The position numbers and the translations under genes are program-made. From a virus, in the IMG/VR virus record IMGVR_UViG_3300044681_000016, positions 1-23,704 of that record: DNA of 23,704 nucleotides. The stretch is one strand, 5' to 3'. The first letter of the stretch is position 1, and each line of letters begins with the position of its first letter. This document shows positions 1 to 6,493 of the stretch, piece by piece. The notes below the pieces were generated by a model. It saw only the letters and a list, made by a program, of their open reading frames with translations. It was not told the DNA's origin and ran no database searches.

Positions 1-1327
1 CTTGACGATAAGCATTGGCACGATAAGGTTCAATAGAAGGACTAGTATTGCCCATGAGAATGGAAGAAGAAGCATTGGGAGCAATAGCCATAAGGTGACT
101 AAAGCGGTTCCCAGTGCCCACTGCATCAGGAGCTTCACCCCTCTCAGATCCAAGTTGTGTATTTGCTTCATCTAATTTGTACCTAATCTTTGAAAACATT
201 TGACGATTTGCTACCTTAGCCATAACGCCTTCGAATGGGGTGTTTGTCTTTTGTAGGTAAGCATGGAACCCAAGAGCGCCGATACCAATGCTGCGCTCAC
301 GACTAGCAGAGTAAACAGCACGGCTAATAGCAGAAGGGGCATTGTCAATAAAATACTGCAGAACATTATCAAGCATTTCTGCAACATCACGAAGGAACAA
401 CGGATCGTCTTTCCAGTCATCGTAATATTCCAAGTTGAGTGAAGACAAACAGCAAACTGCGGTTCGTTCTTCGTTTGTTGGTAGAATGATTTCTGAGCAT
501 AGATTTGATTGATGAACTCTCAAACCAAGTTTCTTCAGATGCTCAGGTAGTTTACGGTTGGACTCATCAATGAAGTGTAGGTATGGTTCACCAGTTTGCA
601 TACGCAACTCTAGAATCTTTTGCCAGAGTTCTTTAGCGGAAACTACTTCACGTACTTCTCCGCTGTGTGGATCTCGCAGTTGCCAAGAATCATCGGCATC
701 TGGGTTGAGCATGCAGTTCTCGATGATCTGCATGAAGTCATCTGTGATATTAATACCATGATGCAGATTCAGGCAACGCATGTTCTGGTCACCTGTAGGT
801 TTGCGCATCTCTAAAAAGGGAATAATATCAGGATGGTCAATATTAAGATAGGCAGCATAAGAACCACGACGAGTACGTCCTTGGCGATAAGCCAAACTCG
901 AAGCATCGTAAATCTTGAGGTGAGGCATAACGCCAGTACTCTTGTCATCCGCAGAACGAATACCAAAACCAATGCCGACACCGCCACCAAGCATGCTAAG
1001 CCAATTAGTTTCACTAAGATTGTCAACTAAACCCTCCGCTGTGTCTTCAATAAAATTCAAAAAGCAGCTAATGGGTAATCCCCTTTTACTGCGACCAAAT
1101 GATAAGATTGGCGTAGAGTATGACAGCCAATGCTTACTTGAATAGTCGTACAAACGCTGTGCATGCGCTGCATTACTACCAAAACTAGATGAGACAAAAG
1201 CAAACCTCTGCTGTGGTGAAGTTTCGTCTTCTCTCATATATGATTCTTTAAGTCTTAGTAGACCGAGTTCGTCAAACAACGAATCCCTTGTGTAGTCTAC
1301 CTTAATCCCATTTACCATTTCTTCCAT
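1..1327 (-). CDS. nrdA: Ribonucleoside-diphosphate reductase, large (alpha) subunit, N-terminal part; C-terminus lies outside the window
   Basis: Class Ia ribonucleotide reductase large chain, which reduces NDPs to dNDPs for phage DNA synthesis together with a small radical subunit not seen here. About 442 residues are present. Visible: SCFL with Cys88 (redox cysteine, E. coli Cys225 equivalent), NLCSE at 275-279 (the active-site Asn/Cys/Glu trio, E. coli 437/439/441), and VCCLSSLNL with Cys292/293 near the second redox cysteine. The protein has only about 87 residues before the first redox cysteine, so the N-terminal ATP-cone that senses dATP appears to be missing. The ATG at 1327 has AAGGA 8 bases upstream; an in-frame ATG at 1318 is an alternative. 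It follows thyX with a 4-base gap and reads as the last gene of a primase-thyX-nrdA run. The frame is open to base 1. Confidence 0.95.
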   Translation of the reverse strand, partial: MEEMVNGIKVDYTRDSLFDELGLLRLKESYMREDETSPQQRFAFVSSSFGSNAAHAQRLYDYSSKHWLSYSTPILSFGRSKRGLPISCFLNFIEDTAEGLVDNLSETNWLSMLGGGVGIGFGIRSADDKSTGVMPHLKIYDASSLAYRQGRTRRGSYAAYLNIDHPDIIPFLEMRKPTGDQNMRCLNLHHGINITDDFMQIIENCMLNPDADDSWQLRDPHSGEVREVVSAKELWQKILELRMQTGEPYLHFIDESNRKLPEHLKKLGLRVHQSNLCSEIILPTNEERTAVCCLSSLNLEYYDDWKDDPLFLRDVAEMLDNVLQYFIDNAPSAISRAVYSASRERSIGIGALGFHAYLQKTNTPFEGVMAKVANRQMFSKIRYKLDEANTQLGSERGEAPDAVGTGNRFSHLMAIAPNASSSILMGNTSPSIEPYRANAYRQ

Positions 1328-1331
1328 ATTT

Positions 1332-2015
1332 TTATTCCTTAGTTACAAATTCCGATGCCATTGGGAATATCTTAGCAATAACTTCTGCGCATACTATTGC
1401 GATATCCATGTGTTCTTTTTGAGTTCCGTTCGCACTTCTTAGTTCAATATAATGAATCCATGATCTTAAAGTACCATTCATATACATACGAGACATAGTT
1501 AACCCTTCAGGTAAAACTGCTCTCGCTTGTTCTTTGGCAATACCTTTAGAGATTGCCCATTCATACGCATTGCGTGCTTCATTGATAACACGTTGCTGCA
1601 TCTGTTCCCATCCATACGCAATCTGTCTTTGAGCATCGTCGTTCATGTCCAGCTCAACAGAGTTTTGTCTGTTCTTGGTATCCTGAAGACGTGCATCACG
1701 AACAGTAAAGGCTAGATCCTTAGTTGGGTCAGCATAACGCTGAGAAAATTCTTGGTATGAAAAAGAACGATGACGTAGAATCTGGCGAGCGATGTCACGA
1801 GTTGTTTCAATCTCGAGGCAAGCACTTACCATTTCTAGTGGTGACCAGTGTTTGTGTTTAATCAGATAACGAATTAGTTTCTCTGATGTTTCTGTGTTTA
1901 ATTGATTGGCAGGATTCGATACCCTTGCGCAATACGCAATCAGATCCTGAACATTATTAATATCATCTGCCATCTCATCAGATGGTGTTGAGTAACTGAT
2001 TAACTTAACCTTCAT
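1332..2015 (-). CDS. thyX: Flavin-dependent thymidylate synthase ThyX
   Basis: Converts dUMP to dTMP using methylene-tetrahydrofolate, FAD and NADPH. The ThyX signature RHRxxSxxxxSxR is intact as RHRSFSYQEFSQR (residues 81-93 from the chosen start), and the 227-residue length is normal for the family. I chose the ATG at 2015 because GGAG lies 6 bases before it. The ATG at 2027 adds four residues but has no ribosome-binding site. It sits between primase and nrdA with short gaps, so the three are probably co-transcribed. Because the phage makes ordinary dTMP here, any thymine modification by the upstream cassette would most simply occur after synthesis of the DNA. There is no sign that this enzyme is a hydroxymethylase, but specificity cannot be read from sequence alone. 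Confidence 0.96.
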   Translation of the reverse strand: MKVKLISYSTPSDEMADDINNVQDLIAYCARVSNPANQLNTETSEKLIRYLIKHKHWSPLEMVSACLEIETTRDIARQILRHRSFSYQEFSQRYADPTKDLAFTVRDARLQDTKNRQNSVELDMNDDAQRQIAYGWEQMQQRVINEARNAYEWAISKGIAKEQARAVLPEGLTMSRMYMNGTLRSWIHYIELRSANGTQKEHMDIAIVCAEVIAKIFPMASEFVTKE

Positions 2016-2036
2016 TAACTTCTCCATACATATTGT

Positions 2037-3056
2037 TTAACACTTTTTCCAAGAAGCAAACTGCATTTCAGCAGCCAACCCTTGGTAGGAATTTTTATTT
2101 ATTACGCTTACGATTTCTTCTACGGACATTCCGTTCATTACCATATCGTTAATGTCTTTGAATTTTATTTCTTCTGGGAACATACAGACTGTATATCCAG
2201 ATTCAATATACTTACCTAACTGCTTTACGATTTCTTTATTTCTTGGTTCATTGTCCATGACAAGAACACAATTTGATTTGATTTTCTGAATGTCTAGAAG
2301 ATCAAAAGAAGCACCACCAACAGCAAGACAATTGGGAAGGAAAAGAGAATCAACTTGCCCTTCAACAACAAATACTTTCTGTCCCCAGTCGATCCTGTCC
2401 AAACCATAAATTTTCTCCTTGTCCTCATCAATCTTGATGGTAATATACTTAGGCTCTTCGTTTCCGAAGGCTCTTGCGCTGTATGCAAAGACTTTTCCTT
2501 GCGCTGTAAAGAAAGGGAATACCAAACGTGGAGCATCGTTTTCCTCATTAGTGAATTTGAACTTGACTGAGTTACTCCACTTCTTAAACTTCTTCGCAAA
2601 ATAAATTAGATCCCACTTATCCTTTGGGATCTTTCTAGACATTACATACTGAACTGCTGGGTGAGTAATACTTAGTTGATCTATTCTTTCTAGACCATCT
2701 AGGATATCGTCACGCAAAACTTCAGGCTCTTGCGTTTGGGGGAGTGTGACAGAAATGTCTTTGTGTGCGTTGTATCTAGTTGCGCCACTCTTGTAGCGTT
2801 CTATTACATACTCATCATAAAGAATTGGGTCAACAGTCTTGATAAAATTACCAAGATTTGTTCCGTAACCGCAATTGTGACACTTAACAAATAAATCGGA
2901 CTTTTTCCGATATATGAACCCTCTTGCTTTCAACTTGTTTGTTGCACTGTCACCGCAGACAGGACAAGAAAAGTTCCAAATATAATCTTTTTTCTGCTTG
3001 AAGTTCCTCAGCTTAGGAGAAAGCATCGAAGCATACTTGACATCAATAAAAAGCAT
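2037..3056 (-). CDS. 61: DNA primase, T4 gp61-like
   Basis: Primase that makes RNA primers for lagging-strand synthesis and works with the gp41-type helicase encoded at 20680-22086. The protein is 339 residues, close to the 342 of T4 gp61. An N-terminal zinc ribbon is visible: CPVC at about residues 31-34 and CHNC about 25 residues later. A Toprim core follows, with the glutamate in VVEGQVDSL and the metal-binding VMDNEP. The start is supported by GGAGG 7 bases upstream. Transcription probably starts at the paired sigma-70-like promoters at 3086-3119 just upstream, separating it from the lysis genes. The C-terminus is lysine/cysteine-ended with no special motif. Confidence 0.93.
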   Translation of the reverse strand: MLFIDVKYASMLSPKLRNFKQKKDYIWNFSCPVCGDSATNKLKARGFIYRKKSDLFVKCHNCGYGTNLGNFIKTVDPILYDEYVIERYKSGATRYNAHKDISVTLPQTQEPEVLRDDILDGLERIDQLSITHPAVQYVMSRKIPKDKWDLIYFAKKFKKWSNSVKFKFTNEENDAPRLVFPFFTAQGKVFAYSARAFGNEEPKYITIKIDEDKEKIYGLDRIDWGQKVFVVEGQVDSLFLPNCLAVGGASFDLLDIQKIKSNCVLVMDNEPRNKEIVKQLGKYIESGYTVCMFPEEIKFKDINDMVMNGMSVEEIVSVINKNSYQGLAAEMQFASWKKC

Positions 3057-3085
3057 AACAAAACCTCCACAGTTACCATAATCAA

Positions 3086-3119
3086 AGTATACTATACCGA
3101 ATGATAAAAGTCAAGTCAA
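3086..3119 (-). promoter_or_regulatory. Two overlapping sigma-70-like promoters for primase-thyX-nrdA
   Basis: On the minus strand TTGACT (3119-3114) is 17 bases from TATAGT (3096-3091). A second TTGACT (3114-3109) is 17 bases from TATACT (3091-3086). Both pairs have ideal spacing and are offset by 5 bases. The predicted start sites lie about 20-25 bases before the primase ATG at 3056, leaving room for its GGAGG site. The -35 boxes lie in one arm of the hairpin at 3110-3137. Confidence 0.8.
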
Positions 3120-3137
3120 CTTTGTAATTGACTTGAC
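3106..3137 (-). terminator. Probable intrinsic terminator of the lysis operon
   Basis: A perfect 10-bp inverted repeat (arms 3128-3137 and 3110-3119, GTCAAGTCAA and its complement) encloses an 8-base loop. Read on the minus strand it is followed by CTTTTATC, a short U-tract. It starts 8 bases after the stop of the coiled-coil/TM gene (3145). The stem is AT/GC mixed and the U-tract is weak, so termination may be partial. Confidence 0.6.
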
Positions 3138-3144
3138 CTTTTGT

Positions 3145-3468
3145 TTAATGCAATATAGTCAGGGGAATATTTGAGATCAACCATGCAGCAGCCACTGCTG
3201 CTCCAAGAATCCAGTATCTCCATCTTTCCAATGCTGAGATCCTACCATTGATTCTTCGATCCATGGTCTCCATCCTAGCAAGTATATCTGCATGCTGATC
3301 GTTTGTTGCATGCGTCATATGAGCAAGTTTGTCAAGAATCTTTTCATTTCCTTCGGTAATTCTACCGTGGATTATCTTAAGTTCATCGACAGTACTATCA
3401 ACGTCCTCTTTAATTGCTTCTACCTTGGTTTCGATTTTAGCAACTTTAATATCTAAACTTTCTGCCAT
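3145..3468 (-). CDS. Coiled-coil protein with C-terminal membrane anchor, XhlA-like, in the lysis block
   Basis: A 107-residue protein with a long charged heptad-like N-terminal region (about residues 1-80, with repeated VAKIETKVEAIKEDV-type segments) and one hydrophobic segment near the end (YWILGAAVAAAWLISNIPLTIL). This architecture, coiled coil followed by one C-terminal TM, matches XhlA-type haemolysin/holin-accessory proteins in phages. It lies immediately downstream of Rz/Rz1, so a role in membrane lysis is likely but inferred. I chose the ATG at 3468, which has GGAG and AAGG upstream; the ATG at 3477 adds MEK but its AAGG is too close. Alternatives are another small membrane protein or a superinfection-exclusion protein. 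Confidence 0.75.
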   Translation of the reverse strand: MAESLDIKVAKIETKVEAIKEDVDSTVDELKIIHGRITEGNEKILDKLAHMTHATNDQHADILARMETMDRRINGRISALERWRYWILGAAVAAAWLISNIPLTILH

Positions 3469-3479
3469 TTTCTCCATCC

Positions 3480-4079
3480 TTATTTGGTTTCATTATAGTT
3501 TTTCTCTTGAAGTCTTACCCATTCTTGTAAGGACTTCAGTTGTTCTCTGACTTGGTTGCAGGTTGTGTAGTTTTGGGAGACTGTTCTTCCGACTTCAGAG
3601 ATTTTAACTCCGCTGGCATCTCCATCAGTACTGCTGGGGGCTGGGGGAACTTTGGTCTGAGCGGTGGCGTCGTGGAGCACGACGAAACCATTAGGCACGT
3701 CACACTTAGCGTCAGACTCAACAGTAATGTATTTTGGTATCTCTTTAACAATTGTCTCACCCTGTTCTCTTATCGTTACGATTTTATCTCTATACTGTAC
3801 TACAACCTTCTCTGTTATTTGCTTTGATTGAGATTCAATCTTAGCAATTTGTTGTTTAGCTTCCTCTAACTGGATAAGATATTCACGTTGAGTCCAGAGA
3901 CCACCATGAATGAAAACACCAGCACAGAAAAAGAGAATGCCTATAAAGTTAGTCACCCACCTAGGAACGACAAGACCTGGAATTCCGATAAAGTGAATAA
4001 ACAAACCAACTATAATCAAACCTGTTGCTACGGCAGTAAAGATCCACAATGGCAACACATTCAGCAAAAGCATCATCAT
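3480..4079 (-). CDS. Rz-like inner-membrane spanin
   Basis: A 199-residue protein with two N-terminal hydrophobic segments (about residues 9-31 and 41-62), then a glutamine/lysine-rich coiled coil (about 66-115) and a C-terminal region ending in LKSLQEWVRLQEKNY, a pattern common in Rz-type spanins. The periplasmic part would span to the outer membrane and join Rz1 to fuse the two membranes at lysis. The identification is strongly supported by the nested lipoprotein gene at 3536-3760 in another frame. Two TM segments rather than one is unusual for Rz. The start has AGAGGAAG upstream within the end of the previous gene, and ATG codons at 4079, 4076 and 4073 are all possible. The gap to the preceding gene is 2 bases. 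Confidence 0.85.
   Translation of the reverse strand: MMMLLLNVLPLWIFTAVATGLIIVGLFIHFIGIPGLVVPRWVTNFIGILFFCAGVFIHGGLWTQREYLIQLEEAKQQIAKIESQSKQITEKVVVQYRDKIVTIREQGETIVKEIPKYITVESDAKCDVPNGFVVLHDATAQTKVPPAPSSTDGDASGVKISEVGRTVSQNYTTCNQVREQLKSLQEWVRLQEKNYNETK
3536..3760 (-). CDS. Rz1-like outer-membrane lipoprotein spanin, nested inside Rz
   Basis: A 74-residue lipoprotein read in a different frame and wholly inside the Rz gene. It has a basic start (MRQLLKR), a hydrophobic stretch (TLLLSLTLSVTCLM) and a lipobox VSSC with Cys28. The mature part is about 47 residues and proline-rich (TTPPLRPKFPQPP), typical of Rz1. The start codon is GTG, with AAGAG/AGAACAGG upstream inside the Rz coding sequence. 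In the lambda system the o-spanin Rz1 is likewise embedded in Rz in another frame and pairs with it. The lipobox plus the proline run in an alternate frame is hard to explain by chance. Confidence 0.88.
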   Translation of the reverse strand: MRQLLKRYQNTLLLSLTLSVTCLMVSSCSTTPPLRPKFPQPPAVLMEMPAELKSLKSEEQSPKTTQPATKSENN

Positions 4080-4081
4080 GA

Positions 4082-4588
4082 TTACTTCCTCTTCATCAAC
4101 AATGCATCAAGTTTTTTCTTTTTATTCATCCTGATTACAGCATCATCGGTGGAGACTGCTGCGCCAGTAGCATTTGTTGGTGCTGCTGCGCCATCCTCTA
4201 GGAACATCTTCACAAGAAGTTCTTCCTCAATCAAACTGATGTTGTTGCTCTCCAATTTCTCGATGATGAAGTTGAACTTCTGTTCGAGAATAGTTTGATT
4301 GATTGTTTTGTTGTGGGATTCTTTGATTAACCATAGAGCAGCAACGACGTTCTTCAACTTCGTTTCACCACCAGGCAATCTATTGATAATTCTTTTGACA
4401 TTGAACACTAAACGATGCAGATAGGTGTATGCTTCCTTTTCTGCAGTTGTGCTAAGAGAGGAAACCTTCTTGAGAAGTTTTCCCTTTTCATCTATAATAC
4501 CCAACTTGAATGCATCTGATTCAGCGAATGGTGTCACTAACATTGACAACACTCGATAAGCAATCAAATTATCTACTATTCTTGACAT
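4082..4588 (-). CDS. Conserved T4-like phage protein of unknown function (168 residues)
   Basis: Not assigned a function. The N-terminal two thirds look alpha-helical (LIAYRVLSMLVTPF, YLHRLVFNVKRIINRLPGG, VVAALWLIKESHN). An alanine/threonine-rich linker (AAAPTNATGAA) follows, and the end is very basic (MNKKKKLDALLMKRK). From memory, similar proteins occur in marine T4-like phages beside the small gene upstream, without a known role. AGGA lies 8 bases before the ATG, inside the end of the upstream gene. It precedes Rz by 2 bases. A virion or assembly role is possible given the flanking fibre and lysis genes, but nothing in the sequence proves it. Confidence 0.75.
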   Translation of the reverse strand: MSRIVDNLIAYRVLSMLVTPFAESDAFKLGIIDEKGKLLKKVSSLSTTAEKEAYTYLHRLVFNVKRIINRLPGGETKLKNVVAALWLIKESHNKTINQTILEQKFNFIIEKLESNNISLIEEELLVKMFLEDGAAAPTNATGAAVSTDDAVIRMNKKKKLDALLMKRK

Positions 4589-4969
4589 TTATATTTTCCT
4601 TAGCACTGAAATAACTTGTTCGTCCAGCATTATGTCAGAAGAACTAAAATCAGTATTAGGTATCTTATCTGGCATTCTATTTAAGAACAGCAAGAAAGTT
4701 GTTAAGACATTCCAATACTTTTCTTCTATCTTATAATACAGCATACTTGTTGCTGCATCACCAAAGACATTATAAAGAACTATGATATGATTCAGTATCA
4801 GTCTCTCTCGAAGCTCTCCACCAGAAATGTATCTGGTGAAGAGTTTCTTAAGATATAGAAACCTTTTCAAGTCATCTTCAAACTCTGCAACACTATGACA
4901 CTGTGGGTTGTTATAGTGATGCATTGCATAGAGTAGGAAGTTGTCTTCAGTCAGCTTTTGGTTCGGCAC
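4589..4969 (-). CDS. Conserved T4-like phage protein of unknown function (about 126 residues)
   Basis: No recognised function. The protein is mostly helical with a hydrophobic core (ILNHIIVLYNVFG, NVLTTFLLFLNRMP) and an aromatic N-terminal part (LTEDNFLLYAMHHYNNPQC). The start is uncertain. An ATG at 4999 would overlap the upstream gene by 53 bases and lacks a ribosome-binding site. The GTG at 4969 has GAGG 9 bases upstream and reduces the overlap, so I prefer it. The stop directly abuts the next gene (start at 4588). It belongs to a three-gene set (5159 to 4082) lying between the fibre-like protein and the spanins. Confidence 0.72.
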   Translation of the reverse strand: MPNQKLTEDNFLLYAMHHYNNPQCHSVAEFEDDLKRFLYLKKLFTRYISGGELRERLILNHIIVLYNVFGDAATSMLYYKIEEKYWNVLTTFLLFLNRMPDKIPNTDFSSSDIMLDEQVISVLRKI

Positions 4970-5159
4970 CGTCGACAACCTCACTTGGTTCCATCGCATT
5001 TAATAGTTTAACGCACTGCTGCATAGCACCATTAAATAAATTCACTTCAGCTTCTAGCTTTCTAATCTCAACATTCAACTCAGAAATTTTTTGTTTCTTT
5101 TCCTGAATTTGTTTCTCATAGTTAGCCAAGTCAGCTTTCAAAGTATCTTTCAATTCCAT
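4947..5159 (-). CDS. Small coiled-coil protein (70 residues), unknown function
   Basis: A short highly charged protein predicted as one long coiled coil (LANYEKQIQEKKQKISELNVEIRK region, about residues 10-45) with an acidic tail ending EPKAD. No enzymatic motif or membrane segment is seen. GAGG lies 5 bases before the ATG, a good site. The end overlaps the start of the following gene. Proteins of this size and type in phage structural regions are often scaffolding or adaptor parts, but that is a guess. Confidence 0.72.
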   Translation of the reverse strand: MELKDTLKADLANYEKQIQEKKQKISELNVEIRKLEAEVNLFNGAMQQCVKLLNAMEPSEVVDGAEPKAD

Positions 5160-5184
5160 AACGACCTCACATGTATAAAGTTAA

Positions 5185-5787
5185 TTAAGCAGTGGTAAAT
5201 CCATTTCCACCAATGATATGCCATGCACCTGATAGATACATTAGCATTACTGATTCGCCAACTGCGTTCAAGACCACGGAAGTGATCGCACCAGTGAAGT
5301 CACCAGTGATAGTAGCAGTTTGAGCAGTTGTCTGAACAACAATCTTAACTTGACCCTCAACACCAGCTGCTAGAGATAGAGTTGTGGAACCAGTGACTGC
5401 AGAAACAGTAACAGCTTTAGTTAAGCTGATTGTATCAGTACCTGAAGCAGTAGTTGTTTGTGGAGTTTGTGCGAACATCAAGAAGCCATTTGATAGAGCC
5501 ACGTTACCTGCGACGTCTAGCTTAGCATTTGAGTTTGGTGTATTGGTACCAATACCAATCTTGTTGTTTGCTGCGTCAGAGTAGAAGTTATAATCGTCAG
5601 TATCTGACTTGATTGTAACTGGAACAGTGTCAAGACCTTGTGGGTTGATAACAACTGGAACACTGATGTTACCCATCATGTTCTCAAATGTTAACTTCTT
5701 GTTTGTTCCACCCTGAACGATTGGGAATAAATCTGCGCCACTTGGTGTAGACGCAGCCGTTAGTTCGGAAATCTTTTGATCAGCCAT
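5185..5787 (-). CDS. Fibre-like virion protein
   Basis: A 200-residue protein that starts KISELTAASTPSGADLFPIVQGG, an N-terminal segment common in phage fibre and appendage proteins. It continues with GIGTNTPNSNAKLDVAGN, the 'GIGTxxPxxKLdV' pattern typical of repetitive fibre shafts ahead of chaperone-type ends. The second half is threonine/alanine-rich beta (TTTLSL, TITGDFTGAITSVVLNAVGES) and ends in WHIIGGNG, a common trimer-type C-terminus. No intramolecular chaperone domain is present. It is likely a minor fibre, head fibre or decoration trimer. It has its own upstream leader of about 95 bases with a late-promoter-like box at 5870-5876. The ATG at 5787 has AGGAGAAAAC upstream (AGGAG). Confidence 0.75.
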   Translation of the reverse strand: MADQKISELTAASTPSGADLFPIVQGGTNKKLTFENMMGNISVPVVINPQGLDTVPVTIKSDTDDYNFYSDAANNKIGIGTNTPNSNAKLDVAGNVALSNGFLMFAQTPQTTTASGTDTISLTKAVTVSAVTGSTTLSLAAGVEGQVKIVVQTTAQTATITGDFTGAITSVVLNAVGESVMLMYLSGAWHIIGGNGFTTA

Positions 5788-5826
5788 TTGTTTTCTCCTA
5801 TTCGATAATAATGGACTTAGTTGTTT

Positions 5827-5852
5827 TGGGGTACTTTGTTACAAGCACCCCA
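5827..5852 (-). other. Hairpin in the 5' leader of the fibre-like gene
   Basis: A 6-bp inverted repeat TGGGGT/ACCCCA with a 14-base loop lies between the stop of the Ig-like gene (5883) and the fibre-like start (5787). No U-tract follows on the minus strand, so it is not a convincing terminator. It may be an mRNA-stabilising leader hairpin. Confidence 0.35.
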
Positions 5853-5869
5853 CACCTCTAGGGTAATAT

Positions 5870-5876
5870 TATTTAG
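5870..5876 (-). promoter_or_regulatory. Late-promoter-like box CTAAATA before the fibre-like gene
   Basis: CTAAATA on the minus strand resembles the T4-type late -10 element TATAAATA, which needs no -35. It is in the longest gap of the virion region, 83 bases before the fibre-like ATG. The same heptamer precedes the genes starting at 11497 and 15015. Confidence 0.4.
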
Positions 5877-5882
5877 TTGCTA

Positions 5883-6479
5883 TTATACAGCAATAGCGAT
5901 GTTCACTTCATCAGTTGTAACTGATGCTGCGCCAGCCGACGAAACTACGCAACGGAACAAGTAACCATCCAATGAACCAGCGCCACCGCCTAGATCGACG
6001 TCAGCGTTAGGGATTGTCATGGTTGCAGTGTTAAAGCCAGTTGCCCATCCTGGTTGCTCAGAGTCCCAAGTGCTACCACTGTCTTCACTGAACGCCCATG
6101 CGTATGTTAGAGCGCCACCGTTATTTACGGATGCTTCAACAGTGTATGTAATGGTATCTTCGTTACCCAACTCGAATGTTGCGCCTGTTGGCTGCTCATC
6201 GATAGTGATTACTGGGTCGATACCAATCTTAGTATCGTCAGCATTGTTATCGCCAGAGATTGAACTCATAGCGACTAGTACTTCAGTTTTGTTTCTCACT
6301 ACACTACCTGAGTCAGTATAGGTTGCGGTTTTAACCCAACCTGCGTGAGCAACACCCTTAGCCTTGTTGGCTGGTAGTTGTGCTTCAGCTTCTGAAACTC
6401 CGTATGTAAGTGCCTTCTCAGCAGTGGTCAGATATTTTGGCTTGTCCGCTGCTTGGTCTACTTTTCCCCATAGTGCCAT
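5883..6479 (-). CDS. Virion surface protein with an Ig-like domain
   Basis: A 198-residue protein. The N-terminal part (MALWGKVDQAADKPKYLTTAEKA through about residue 75) is a module I recognise from marine T4-like phage structural proteins. The C-terminal part (about 88-198) has an Ig/PKD-like pattern: ITIDEQPTGATFELGNED, then YAWAFSEDSGSTW with the core tryptophans, then GYLFRCVVSSAG with the paired cysteine/beta strand, ending in a short strand NIAIAV. Ig-like domains on phage heads and tails (e.g. Hoc) often bind host surfaces or mucus. Function here is inferred from architecture. AAGGAG lies upstream of the ATG. It follows the 656-residue modular protein with a gap of 14 bases. Confidence 0.78.
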   Translation of the reverse strand: MALWGKVDQAADKPKYLTTAEKALTYGVSEAEAQLPANKAKGVAHAGWVKTATYTDSGSVVRNKTEVLVAMSSISGDNNADDTKIGIDPVITIDEQPTGATFELGNEDTITYTVEASVNNGGALTYAWAFSEDSGSTWDSEQPGWATGFNTATMTIPNADVDLGGGAGSLDGYLFRCVVSSAGAASVTTDEVNIAIAV

Positions 6480-6493
6480 TTGATTCTCCTTAG

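Noticed and set aside
1332-2015. ThyX as source of hydroxymethyl-dUMP for the modification pathway
   Set aside because: The motif is that of ordinary ThyX, and known phage dUMP hydroxymethylases are ThyA-type. Nothing indicates hydroxymethylation.
2294-2599. Alternate-frame open reading frame inside the primase gene
   Set aside because: The primase Toprim motifs lie in the other frame; this frame has no motif or start signal.
3888-4298. Plus-strand open frame of 136 codons across Rz and the 168-residue gene
   Set aside because: It is antisense to two well-supported genes, has low-complexity serine/asparagine-rich translation and no ribosome-binding site.
5827-5852. Hairpin as an intrinsic terminator after the Ig-like gene
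   Set aside because: The stem is only 6 bp and no U-tract follows on the transcribed strand; it lies downstream of a late-promoter-like box, so it is more likely a leader structure.
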